Of a stretch of 64,000 nt of DNA, positions 51,269 through 63,235 are shown one piece after another. Under the pieces are notes generated by a model. That model was not told the DNA's origin. It saw only the letters and a program-made list of their open reading frames with translations, and did no database searches. The position numbers and the translations under genes were made by a program. Location: the NCBI GenBank assembly GCA_028551475.1, contig JAKISB010000011.1:124001-188000 (forward strand). Reading direction: 5' to 3'. Each line of letters opens with the position of its first letter. Position 1 is the stretch's first letter. Source of the DNA: Casuarina equisetifolia (lineage: Eukaryota; Streptophyta; Magnoliopsida; Fagales; Casuarinaceae).

Positions 51269-53337
51269 AACGATTGCTGGGAGATAACCTTGATTGGTTA
51301 ATTGCATTGTTACTTATCAGTGAATTTTGATTGTAACTGTTTATATGTGACGTCTTTCATTTTTGGTCCGTAACAATTTGAAATATAGAAACAGGTCCTT
51401 TATTTTATGGGGATACATGCTGGAAGCATTCTTAAATTGAAAGATTGGGCTTTATGCATATAAAGTCTCAATGAAAATGCAAAGTCGATTTTGAAATTTA
51501 CTTCATATTGCTGACTTATGTCATTTTTCATCCATGGTCTGTCAAGATTCGCACTGCCATGTACATTCCTTTGTTCTTATCCTAAACTTGTGCCCGTCCT
51601 TTTGAGGTGTTAATCAATTTTTACTTGCCGTGGTTGAAGATAGTACCAGAAGATTAATGCATGGAATGCATTAAATTCCTCTCCCTGCAAATCCCCTCAT
51701 GGGGTATTTGATCATCGTGTTAAATCTGTGTAGAGTAGCAATGACAATACGAAGAAACACAATAATGACATGTTCGAATGCAGCTTATGAGGTGATGCTT
51801 AAACTCTACTGAAGTCCCATTGTTCTCTGGATTATTTCTCGGAGATGTCTTTTCCGAACAATTGGCTGTCAAGAAGAAAAGTCCCAAAACGGTGTTTTTG
51901 TTGCATAGAAGTTGGGAGTCTACCATACTGAATGAGCGTGAGAAAATGGAGCCCTCGATGGCAAACGCATAAAATCGGCCTCAGGAGGCCAAACCAGTCT
52001 TTTTATATGTAACAATCAGAACATAGGGATTTCTTCGTAGTACAATCTTTCATTGACGCTAATTTGTGTGTTGGTCTTTTGGTACGACTTCGTTTCATTT
52101 TGTTGACAAACTCAAAGCAAAATGAGGGAAAATCTGAAGAGGAAGAAGCAAAGAAAGAGGAAAGAAAATTTTAGCGAGGGATTTGTTTGATTTGTGGCAT
52201 ACCATTAAGCTCTGCTAGATAACAGATGTTTTCTACTGTTGGCTCTTAAGGGTCATTGGCCCCTCTTGTCTTTTGTATTAAGGAAGGAAAGACATATTAT
52301 TTTCTTTTTAAAGATATTGCCGATAACTTCCATGTTGGTTGTCTATCATGATTAAGGCGGAGTGTTAGGGCCTCCTAAAAAGTTAGCCTAATAGAAAGAT
52401 TAACCAAATTTTTTTATATAATCACATTATCTAGCTTGTCTTCTTAATGTGTGAGAATGAAATTCATTATATTATTTTCAAGCCAAATTCACCTCACCCT
52501 TGAAGTGAGTGAGATCCCTAGCCTACCCCACACACTAAGAGTCCACCCACTAACAATCCTACTTTAGGAAATAGTTTAGGGTTCACTTTAATATAACTTG
52601 TCACGCCTTAAGTTTTATTTTAAAATATCAACTCAGTAAAAAGAGTAACTAAGCTTTCTTATATAATAAGATCATCTTACTTACTTTTTTAATTTGGGAG
52701 GATGAATTTTATTGTAATAGTTTATTACACATTTGAATGTATTTGAAGTTATAAAAATTAGACAGTATGTTATTCTAAAGCATTAACATTTCTTTCATAC
52801 TCCTAAAAGTGATATTGGCGATTCAGTTCTTGTCCAGGTCTTACTTATATTCCTCCGGTTGACGTGCCTAAGTGGACAAGTTCTGACTTGATTATCGCGT
52901 AGTTAGCCTTAAATGCGTTGTTTTCCCCTGGGGATTTGATAACCCCGAGTACGTTTGGAAGCTCTTAAAGCAACAAAATTTGAAAAACTTAAATGAGTGA
53001 AACGGCGTCAGAGCAAACAACGACTTTGATTTTTATCTTTTTGGCAACGGGTAGGGATCCTTACCATTCTCACAACGGTCTTTAACTCATAGTTTTGAAA
53101 TCAATTGAGGCTTTGCATGGAGATCCATCACAATGGTCGGCTAATTTGTCAATTGTTAAGAAACGAAACAACACAATTTGACTGAAATACTACACTCCAG
53201 AATCAAATTCAAGAACAAGGCCACAAAATTTAACGATGAAATAGGTACGCACACAAATTATAAGAAACCGACAAGACTAATTACAAGTAGAAAAAGTCCT
53301 TGTTCCGCATAAACTCATCTCCTAGCACAAGAGAGAA
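51269..53337. other. Spacer after GLR gene with two diverged repeats
   Basis: No gene is supportable. The left part holds the GLR 3' UTR. Two diverged copies of an ~85-bp segment occur at about 52,388-52,472 and 52,628-52,712. Both run aga..aactaa/accaa, then a tatata run, then atca and gaatgaaatt/gatgaatttt. They look like relics of LTR regulatory sequence, but no complete element can be drawn. Confidence 0.45.
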
Positions 53338-53501
53338 TCAAAGCGCTCTTTTACTGGAAGAAACCCATTTACCACCGATCCATTCCAGATGAACCCTCAA
53401 TTGAGAAAAAGGGTGGGCAATTGAATCGCCATAAATATCAAAGAGCACATTGTACCTAGAGCCTTTTTTGCCAGAAACTTCTTTATCAAACGCATCAACC
53501 T
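53338..53501 (-). pseudogene. Terminal-exon fragment of an unrecognised gene
   Basis: On the minus strand, after a good acceptor (CATTGCAG), an open frame of about 53 codons runs to a TGA at 53338-53340. It has protein-like composition (FDIYGDS, HPFSQLRVHLEWIGGKW). The 'LR.H.EW..GKW' pattern recalls Agenet/Tudor-like domains, but only weakly. No matching upstream exons were found in the repeat-rich DNA above 53.5 kb. It is probably a gene fragment left by transposition or deletion; a real last exon with a distant start cannot be excluded. Confidence 0.5.
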
Positions 53502-53619
53502 CTGCAATGGCCACCAAGCTCGCTCAAGCCTGCCACTGGATTCGCATCAAATGGTATAAAAAACAGTTAAAGAAAAACCAAAAAAAAATTTAAAAATTAG
53601 ACAATAATAAAGAAAACTT

Positions 53620-53792
53620 AAGAAATTAAGAATTCAATAACTATTTTGAAAACTCATAATATTAATGACGTAAACTATAAAGATTTTAAAGAATGTTTAT
53701 GAGATGCTCTTTAACCTAGCCTTTTCAAGACCTATTAAATTATGTTATGGACTCTCAACTTTTTGATATTGAAACTTGTAATATTAAGCCTT
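53620..53792. repeat. Direct repeat bracketing the tandem array, left copy
   Basis: This sequence resembles 58,275-58,438 in the same orientation. Shared blocks are cttaagaaattaa near the left and tttgatattgaaact followed by gtaatatta near the right end, with several mismatches. It lies immediately left of the tandem array. Confidence 0.7.
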
Positions 53793-56700
53793 AAATTCGA
53801 TCCTCAAATTTGTTTTATTGTTTGAAGCATTGATAACTACAAGAATGAGGTTGCAAGTTAAACAAATGTAAAATTTGAACTCGAAGCATGTAAGATTGTA
53901 TTGTTGATTTGGAAGACTTGTTGTACTAGACAAGTTGGATTAAAGATGCAGACAAATAAAACATCAAGTAGAATGGTTTTTCTTGTATTCAATTAAAAAA
54001 AAAATTCTCAGCAACAAACAATTGAGCTGAAAACTAATTGTGAAAAGAAAATGATTATGAACTGTTTTTTTGTTCAATAAGTGTCATATCATTTCGTTAT
54101 AGATAACTCATGTTCATGCACTTTGTTTCTATAATATAGTTACTATACAACACATGAAAGTAAATTTGAAGCAAAGTGTAAAAGTATTAATGATGTTATT
54201 CTCATACTACTGAACTAATACTTTTTAAGTTGACTTATTCAGTATTTAAGTCACTTTCTTCGATGATGGATTGATGTTTAAGGTACATGTTCAAGGAACA
54301 AATCTTCAAGAATTCTAAAATTCTTGACATGCTTACTGTACAATAAGTACTATAACGATTGTGTTATTAGTGCTCCGAAATAAGCATCTTTAAAGCTTTT
54401 TATTCTAGTATGGCATGTGTTCAATTTTCAAAGCATATGTGCAACTAATGTCTTTCAATCCCATTTTCAGATTTGTTTTATTGTTTAAAACTCAAATTTA
54501 ACTACAATGATGATGTTCCGCGTTGAACAATTGTAAAATTTGAACTCGAAGTACATAAGATTGTATTGTTGATTTGGAAAAATTGTTGAACTATTGGATT
54601 GAAAATGCAAACAAATAAAACACCAGCTAGAATGCTTTTTCATGTATTATAGAATTCAAAAAATATTCTCAATAACAAACAATGGAGCTAAAAACTGCTG
54701 GTGAAAAGATAATAACCGTGAAAAGGTTAATTATTGAAGGCAAAGTGTAAACATATTAATGATAGTATTCTCATATTGTTTAACCAATTCCTTTTTGAGT
54801 CGACTAATTCAATGTTTAAGTCAGTTTCTACGTTGATGGATTGAAGTTCCTCCGTACATGTTCGAGGCACAAATCTTCAAGAGTACTAAAATTCCTTACT
54901 TGTTTATTGTACAATACATATTATAACAATTGCATCATTAGTGCTCCAAAATAAGTATCTTAAATGCTAGAATGACATGTAAATAATTTTGAAGGCCATG
55001 CAATAAGATTGTTTGCTTGTATTGTCATTCAATTTGATCCTCATATTTGTTTTATTGTTTAAAACTCAAATTGATAACAACAATGATGATTTGACAAAAC
55101 AACGAGTTCAAATGTAAAATTTGAACTCAAAGCATGCAAGATTGTGTTAGATGTATTTTGGTGTTGACAAATATCTAAAGAAAAACTATTAAGTTGTTTT
55201 TTACTTATTCTTGTGCCAATAAAAATTGTGGAACATATGTAGGAAAAATAACCAAATGAAGGGTTATTTTTGATTTACATAATTCCCACATACCAAAATG
55301 ATTTTTAAGAAAATCTTGTGACAAAATTCAAATTTGTGTAAAATGATATTTGATTGCTACTTTATATATAGGTGTGCATCATGTGTAGTCTCAATATTGA
55401 ATTTATATAATAGTAGCTCATATAAAATGAAACATGTGAGAGATAAGTGAGAGCAAGTGAAAACATGTCGCTTTGATCCTAATGTAAACTGCATTGTTTT
55501 GAGCTCATAAGGCAATGGGGTTATTAATATGACTGAAGAAGAGAGAGAACATGGTTCTCTCTTCTCTATCACTTGAGAATGAAAGAATAAAGAACCCCTC
55601 TTTGCATGCTCTCAATGAGAAGAGATTTTTATGAAAAAGGTAGAAGCTGTTTATGTGATTTCAACTTGATTTGGTAAAATGCTTCATATTCCTCCTTTGA
55701 ATGAAGTTTTTGTTCCAAATATGAAAGAATCTAGATACCCGAATGTGATTGTATGTGATTTTTCAAAAATGGTGCTATCTATGTTGATTCTAGATGATTA
55801 AGGCATCATGCATTTCATAAATGGAAACTCTAATATGTCTATTTGAAAGTTTTAACTTAGCAAATAAATTTTCTCTTTTGAATGAAATCAGCTGCTATCA
55901 TACAAGGAACATTTCATAAAGCTAAAAAAGGAAACAATAAAAAAAAAGGAAGCGAAAACCCTAATGACTATTCTTATTCTTATATATATATATATATATA
56001 AGTAAATACAATAGGGTTTTCGGTGTGTGAGATATCACTCTTGAGAAAGTTTGTCTTGTATGCTAAATCTATCTTCCAGGCAAGAAGAGCTTCCTGGTTT
56101 TTGTGCACTTCAATTCTTTGGTAACTTTATTATGATTTGAAATTTTTTCTAGCTTCAAGCTTTTGGTAACATTTTGTTAAAAAATCTATCATTGTTGCCC
56201 TTAACTATAAGTTATCGAATATATAAGAGTGATTGATGAAGTGTTAAATCTCATACTAAAGTTTGTGCTTGTTTGAATGTCATATATGTTCTTGATTACA
56301 TTATATGATTGATTCCCAAGAAATACTCATCATGCAAGAAATTGATAGTTTCATTTTAGTTATGATGTTGTGTTGATTGTTTCAAGTTGCTACATCTTCT
56401 TTACTTCTCTTCAAGTGGTGGACATTGATTAGTGTTTGAGAGAAGTAAACTTGAATATTTGTTATTCATTCATAAGTCGTGTGTGCTCTAGTGTGAATGA
56501 AGGTTAAGTTGTAACGTGAGTATTGGTTGGATTGTGAAATGTGTTAAGCCATGCTATGCTAATTGTATTGTGAAGTGAATTGTTTTAATCTTTGTGTTTT
56601 GTAAACAAAGGATTTAGGTGTATTAAAATTAAAAAAAGACTCTTATATTTTAGTAATAAGACTCTCTTACTATTGGTAAAAAGGGGTGGAGGTAGGCTTG

Positions 56701-57760
56701 AGTATTTGGCCAAACCACCTAAAGAATTTCTCTTGTATTTCTTTTTGACTCACAATATTTAAAAAAAGAAAACTAAACCCAATCCAACCCCCCTCTTTTA
56801 TTGAGTTAATCCATATCCAACAGATTATATTGTTGATTTGGAGAAATTGTAGAACTTGACTAGTTGGACTGAAGATGCAAACAACTAAAACATCAACTAA
56901 CAATCAAGCAAAAAACTGATTATGAAAAGATAATAATTATGAACTTTTTCTTTTGTGCACAATAAGTGTCGTATCATTCCATTATAGCTTTCTCAAGTTC
57001 ATGCATTTTGTTTTGCTATAGAGGCTACATGAGGCTAAATTTGAAGGAATGTGTAAAAATATTAATGATATTATTCTCATATTATTGAACTAATACTTAT
57101 TGAGTTGACTCATTCAGTGTGTAAGTCAACTTCTTCATTGATGGATTGAAGTTTCTTAAGACATGTTCAAGTAACAAATCTTCAAAAATTCTAAAATTCT
57201 TGACATGTTTATTACAATAATTGTCATTAGTGCTTCGTAATAAGTATCTTTAGAGTTATTTATTCTAGAATGGCAAGTATTTTATTTTGAAAGCATCCAT
57301 GCAACAAGCTACTATTTGGAAGGATTGTCTTTCAATTTAATCCTCATATTGATTTTATTGTTTAAAGCTAAAATTGATAAATACAACAATGATGTGGCTA
57401 CTTAAATCAATGTAAAGTTTGAACTCGAGGCATGCAAGATTGTTTTGTTGATTTGGAAAAATTGTTAAACACCGGTTAGATTAGATGCGAACACTGACTA
57501 GACCAAAAATTGTTGATTTGGAAAAACTAGAATGCTTTTTCTTGTATGGAATTCAAAAAATATTCTCAACAACAAACAATCAAGCTAAAAACTGAGTGTG
57601 AAAAGATACTAATTATGAATTATTTCTTTGTACATTGTGTGTCACATGAGACTAAGTTTGAAGCAAAATCTAAAAGTATTTATGATATTATTCACACATT
57701 ATTGAACTAATACTTTTTGAGTTAATTGATTTTGTGATGTGGATGTAGTCAAAGTCCAAT
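53793..57760. repeat. Degenerate tandem array, about four units of 580-665 bp
   Basis: The anchor tttgaactc(g/a)a occurs at 53874, 54539, 55120 and 57418. The spacings are 665 and 581 bp, then 2,298 bp, which becomes 615 bp once the inserted LTR and one copy of its target duplication are removed. Each unit also carries 'gattttattgttt' or 'tgttttattgttt' with gatcctca upstream, then a segment around aacaaacaat and gaaaagata, then aggaacaaatcttcaa-like sequence. Units have diverged by many substitutions and indels, so the array is old. There is no coding content. It could be satellite-like, or the internal repeats of a non-autonomous element. Confidence 0.8.
55145..56822. mobile_element. Solo LTR, probably Copia/Sirevirus-like, 1,678 bp
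   Basis: This insertion splits the third unit of the tandem array. It starts TGTTAGATGTATTTTGGTG and ends with a C-rich cccccct block followed by ccatatccaaca, so the termini are TG...CA with a short inverted TGTT/AACA. It is flanked by gattg (55140-55144) and gatta (56823-56827), a 5-bp target duplication with one mismatch. Removing it restores the array unit (aagattgtattgttg as in the other copies). A '(a)accc(c)cctctt' block near the 3' end is familiar from Sirevirus LTRs. No internal gag-pol and no second LTR are present, so it is a solo LTR left by recombination. A (TA)n run lies at 55981-56000. Confidence 0.82.
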
Positions 57761-58029
57761 ATTATGAGTTCCTCCATTTGATGCGAATCTTATGGTGAGC
57801 TAAAGTGAGCACAAGTTAAGAAAATAACTAAAAATCATTTTTTTGGTGTGTTTGGGTTTTGTGTGGGAAAAGTGAGTGTTTGGTAGAGAGGAAAAGAGGA
57901 AAAACGAAAATATGAAAAACAAAAATATGAAAAACAAAAAACAAAAGATACATGTCAATAGACTCCAAGACGTAAAGGCAACGCCGCCAGTCAAAGAGCA
58001 CCACCAATCCCTGGCAAGAACTGGATAAA

Positions 58030-58860
58030 GGATGTAAAAGTTGATCACACAACTTAAGGGTTTATTCTCTAGAAAAACAACTCTACTTACTATTGAAACA
58101 AGGTTCCCTTTAAATAATCAGCTAAACCTAATCTTAGAAGGAGCCTAGTAAATCAATATTCCTTAAAACCTAGTTTTAGAAAGATCCTGACAAATCAAGA
58201 ATTCCTAAAATATGGATTCTAACAAATAAATAAACCAAATAAAAAAAAAATTCTCAGAGAGTAAATTAAACCTAAGAAATTAAAGGCTCAACAACTACTT
58301 AAGAAACTCCTATATTATAGATTGCAAAGATGCTATGGAATATTCTTGGACTACTTCAACCTTGGCCTTCTTGCACCCACTAGAGTATGTTGTAGACTCT
58401 TAATTCTTTGATATTGAAACTCGTAATATTAGGCCTAATGCATCCACATCACCATCACTATGATCCAATAGTCCAAGAAGCCCAAGCCTAAAGGGCATTG
58501 TAGAGATTTTCAAGGAATGCTAATTAGTTTTGGATTTCCTTTATTATTCTTTAGAGTTTTCTTTAAATTGTTAGTCCTTAATTGCCTAGGGTTATTTTTA
58601 TTGTCTAAAATTATTTCCTTTCTTGTTTTTTTTTTGTTAAGTGCCTAGATTCTTAAATTATCTAAATTTCCATAATTATTAGGATCCTTGATTTGTATGA
58701 GATTTCCTTCATTTTAGGAATTCCTGATTTGTTAAAATCCATGTAAGGTTAGGTTTAACTACCTATTTAAAGGGAGCATTATTTTAGTTACAATTAGACT
58801 TGTTTTTCCACAAAGAATATAAAATCCTCACTTCCCTATGCTTGGTTGTATATCTATATG
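58030..58860. repeat. Inverted pair of related LTR-like sequences
   Basis: Sequence at about 58,104-58,226, reverse-complemented, matches about 58,681-58,780: both read aggaattc(c/t)tgatttgt, then aggttaggttta-like sequence, then atttaaaggga. The outer parts match more weakly (tagaaaaacaactct versus agacttgtttttcca). Between the arms lies the right copy of the array-bracketing repeat (58,275-58,438). The 'atttaaaggga' TATA-like box followed by leader-like sequence suggests LTR promoters in opposite orientation. I cannot define termini. Confidence 0.6.
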
Positions 58861-60180
58861 TATTTTCCCCCTTTTTAGCAATTTGTTGATGAATTCTTTA
58901 TAGACAAGAAAGTGGCTCCCTTCTTTTTAAGCCAATTTTGAAAGGAGTAAATTTTTAAAACAATGTTCATTTTCATAAATTAGATTTTATTATAATTTAT
59001 TGTTTAGATATATATGTGATTTGATATTTGAAATGTTTAATATTATTTATAGCATATCTCAAATTTATATCATATATCATTTTTTTCAAACTCAATAGTA
59101 TGTGGTATTCGTTGTTTATATGGTTTGATCAAATAATCCTAGATTGCCAAGTGATTACCTCTATCTTATGCCTACCAATATTTAGGTTACAACATCTTTA
59201 GCACCTTCAACATATACCTAAATTATGGTTAAAATCATCAAAAATATAAAGTACCTAATAAACAATCACTATTTCCAAATCATCATAATAGCTTAATAGC
59301 ATGCATACTATTACAAAACACTTAGTTTGATTCACTCACTTTGAGCACATTAAAAGGGGTTAGAAATGTCAAAGCAAGCAAAAAATGTAACTCTTGTCTC
59401 TTCAAGCAACTTTAGAATTAAATACTAAGTGATTACTTCCCTATGTCCATTTAAAAATCAGGTTGTGCCTTCCAATAAAGGCAATAAATGGATTGTACAT
59501 CAAATGGAGCTTTGTCAATATCTTCAAATACAACCCCAAACCCAAACTGAACAACATATAGAAAACCAAACAAGCTACCATTAGAAACAAATATCAAGTG
59601 ATACCAATAGTCAAAGATGTATAAAAAAACTCCCTTCACCCTATATAAGTGATCATTCATTCTCTTTTGAGATGCCAAAAAATAGCATCCATCTTTAAAT
59701 GTCACCTTTTGATTTATCTATAATTTAGACATCCCCTATTTTTTATTTGATTTAGGTGAGTTTAAATCCAAGAGAATGTGAGAGTTTACTTCTTTTTCTC
59801 TTTTAAAACAATTACAGGACGATTTTTTACTTCACAAGTTGGATTTTCTAAATAAATCAATATAGAACATAGAGTATTACCTACTTGTGTGTGTATGTGT
59901 GTGTGTGTTTATAAAGATGAAATTATCTAGAAAGAAACAAACCTAGGTGAGCGACCCATGCCGCCAACTAAACTCACCAAGTCGCTCGATGCAAACATAA
60001 TTTCCCCGTAATGTTTTACTATCAATTTGATCATCTGTATGGATAAATACAACTATAGTATAGAAAGAAAGAGATTTCTTAAAAAGCAACAAAGTAAAAT
60101 TAAAACATCAAAGGTTTACAATGGGCCTACTAGGGCATCGGACCATGCTTAAACCCACCAGCGCAAGGCTTCATACCCAC
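58861..60180. other. AT-rich spacer
   Basis: Very AT-rich DNA without a supportable gene. It contains a (TG)n microsatellite near 59,888-59,909. The 84-codon minus-strand ORF at 59,451-59,705 shows no recognised domain. Confidence 0.5.
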
Positions 60181-60184
60181 ATGC

Positions 60185-60745
60185 ACCAATAAACCCACCG
60201 ACTCACGCCTTCGTACCCATATGCTTAAATACAATACATTGGTCTCACGCCCAACATATATTTCACACGTGTAGTGTACCATCCTCAAGCGAAAAATGCT
60301 CGTCGAAAATAAACTCTAAATATTGCACAAATAAATGTGCATTAGACAAACAAATAATTATGACGAATTCCAACACCCGATGCACGCTAACTCGAAAAAT
60401 GATCTTCTGCATAGCTCCAAATACCAAATAAAATGTTATATAATGTGGATTGGGTAGGCCCAAATTTATACCAATAAATTTGAACATGCTTACATAGTGT
60501 TCCTGCCCATCAATATGGGCCTACCCGGGCTTCAAAAGCCTAAACCCAATGTAAACCTTCCCGCTTACTTCCATAATAGGCACAACCCTCCACATGTAAG
60601 GCTCATGTGGAGGCCCTATGAATTTAATCAACATAAAGTATGAATAGCATTCTTGCCACAAAAGTAGGTAGCCAATGGCAACTTGCCATGTGATGCTCAC
60701 AAATGTAGATAGCCAATAGAGGCTCATGGAGCGAGCTAGTAATAT
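60185..60745. repeat. Direct repeat R, left copy (about 560 bp)
   Basis: It is strongly similar, in the same orientation, to about 62,660-63,235. Shared landmarks are tattgcacaaataaatgtgc, aatttataccaataaattt, cttacttccataatagg and cccacatgta-like sequence followed by ggtagccaat. A partial third copy lies at 61,243-61,330. The two long copies 2.5 kb apart could be LTRs of a short non-autonomous retroelement, but I see no primer-binding site or polypurine tract and the ends do not show clear TG...CA. Confidence 0.8.
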
Positions 60746-60759
60746 TATATAGCTCGCTC
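60729..60759. repeat. Perfect 10-bp inverted repeat with 11-bp loop
   Basis: gagcgagcta (60729-60738) and tagctcgctc (60750-60759) are exact reverse complements separated by an AT-rich 11-bp loop. It sits exactly where similarity to the right R copy ends. It could be an element terminus or a chance hairpin. Confidence 0.75.
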
Positions 60760-62659
60760 TCATATCATGCCACTTGTAACTTACACTAACACCACCCATA
60801 TTAGAAAGTTTCACAGAGTACGATTTAGTGTGAGTTGTATAGTCAATGTGATTTTGGACTTAGCCCCTAATTTCTTTAAAATGGTGCGTTGCAAACTCAT
60901 CCTCAATTTCTTTAAAACAATGCGCTGCGTACACCTTTTAATAATAAAAACATGTCTCAAAACCCTTCTAATTTTCACATATACACAAAAAACATTTTTC
61001 TCACCGACTCGAAATGTCCAATTTCCAAAGAGATTGCTCTTGATAAAACCAAGGAGCTTCTAATAAACAGAAACCCAACATTCATCCAAGTTTCCCACGA
61101 ACCCCACCATATATGATGGTGAACCACATCTCCATGTCCTCATCTAAATCTAGAGCAAATTCCAAACTACAAAACAAACTTTCTTCCACATATGAGACTC
61201 CTCAAGTACGTCTCATATCTACCTTCCAAATATCCAAGCTGCCAAAATTTATACCAATAAATTTGAACACGCTTACATAGTGTTCCCACCTATCACAATG
61301 GGCCTACTAGGGCTTTAAAAGCCTAAACCCAAATTGGGCTAAATTAACCAACTACATAGTCCACAATAATGGGCCAAAACACTTGGCCCATCTACCTTAT
61401 AATGCATACAAAGACAATGCTTTGTATAACATCCCTGGACCAACCCAATGGGCCTCCAAGTCCATCCAAGCCTAACCACCCACTTCAATTTTCATTGAAA
61501 ATATCGGGAAAACTTCTATGTCAAACAACTTGGCTCACATAATGACTACAAATGGTACTTTGATTTCAAATTGTACAAAGATGATGCTTTACACCAAGTG
61601 CTACATAACTTTCCCCCAAGAAAGTTGCTCCACCATAATGATCTAATTGTTGTGCAACACAATTAGATTTCAAATATCAAATATGCATGCCATCACATGA
61701 TTAAAGGTGGGATACTTGCAATCGTGTTGTTTAAGCCTAGAGATGAGTCCATATATACAATCATTCTAACCAAGCTAGATAACCAAGGATTGCAATTCCC
61801 AAAAAATGTAGTCTTTGTTGACGTCCACCTCTCCCTCATCCCCCCATCACAAATACCACTCCATGCTGTAGCAAAGAAGAGATGTCGCATGGACTAGTTG
61901 GTGTTGTTAATACACCTCATCAACCTATACACCTTCACAAGGCAATGCCCATGCAAGATTGTCACCCTACATGAGTGTCACATCCACAGAGGATGGAGTG
62001 ACGATCAACAAGATGACGTTGGAGAGTAGAACTTTAGCTATCTACTCCATTCATCCAAAACAACTCAGCATAAGTACTACCGTAAACAGGAGTCCTCCAA
62101 ACAACTGGATATTATATGCTCCTAGAGCAAGCTACGAAGCAAGAGTACTAATCTAACCACTATACATGCACACCCCAAGTATGGAGCATTGAGGAAGCCA
62201 TGCAACACATGCATGCAAAGCAAATGCACCTGCTTCTACATTATTCGTCCATAAGTTACTTTAACTATCTATCACCTTGGATGTTTAGCTGGGGTTTTGT
62301 AACCTATCAAGTACAATAAATAATATGTAGACCATACTATTATTAATCACAAGTGTTCACATTTTTTCCATTACTTGCATTCCAACTAATTGCTAACACA
62401 ATTACATATACATAATCAATTCCATTCTTGGCATGATCATAGCCAAGTTAAACAATTAAACACATGACATTTAATCAATGTGCCAAACACACTTATCGTT
62501 TGGGCCTCAATTTATAACCACATATAATCAGTCCACTTCAATCACAATTGAAGCCCACCAGCAATACCCAAAATATATGGGCCAACTAACTCGACCAATA
62601 TTTATACATATGGTTTAATTCATAATACCAACAAACCCGTAGGCTCATGCCTTCCTACC
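60760..62659. other. Sequence between the two R repeats
   Basis: Contains a partial R copy (61,243-61,330) and otherwise AT-rich DNA with small ORFs on both strands that mirror each other. No retrotransposon protein domain (gag, protease, integrase, reverse transcriptase) is recognisable. If the R copies are LTRs, the interior is non-coding. Confidence 0.45.
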
Positions 62660-63235
62660 TACAATCCACTAGCTCACACCTTCATACCCATATGCCTAAA
62701 TACAATACACTAGTCTCATGCCCACTATATATTTCACATGTATAGTGTACCATCTTCGAGTGAACAATGCTCTCGAAAAATAAACTCCAAATATTGCACA
62801 AATAAATGTGCATTGAACAAACAAATAATTCTGATGAATTCCAACACCCAACACATGCCAATCCAAAAAATGATCTTTTGCACAACTCCAGATACCAAAT
62901 AAAATGCCATAAAATGTGGACCGAGTTGGCCTAAATTTATACCAATAAATTTGATTACACTTACAAAAGCCTAAGCCTATTAGTATGAACCTACTTAGGT
63001 TTCAAAAGCCCAAACCCAACATAAGCCTTCCCACTTACTTCCATAATAGGCCCAACCTCCACATGTAGAGCCCCTGTGGAGGCCTAGTGAATTTAATGAT
63101 TAAATTCAACATAAAGCGTAAACAATGTTCCCACCACAAAAATAGGTAGCCAATAGTAACTCACCATGTGACACTCGCAAACGTAGATAGCCAATGGCAA
63201 CTCATCACATGACAAATTGCGGAGCAAGCCAGTGA
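62660..63235. repeat. Direct repeat R, right copy
   Basis: Partner of the copy at 60,185-60,745, with an insertion of about 10-15 bp near 'gaatttaatgattaaattcaac'. It diverges from the left copy at the right end just after gagcaagccagtg. The copies differ at many positions, so they are not recent. There is no coding content. Confidence 0.8.

Noticed and set aside
55145-56822. Protein-coding transposon
   Set aside because: No reverse transcriptase, integrase, gag or transposase frame; only small ORFs. The ends and target duplication fit a solo LTR.
59451-59705. 84-codon minus-strand ORF as a small gene
   Set aside because: Very AT-rich, Phe/Tyr/Val-heavy translation with no domain and no splice context.
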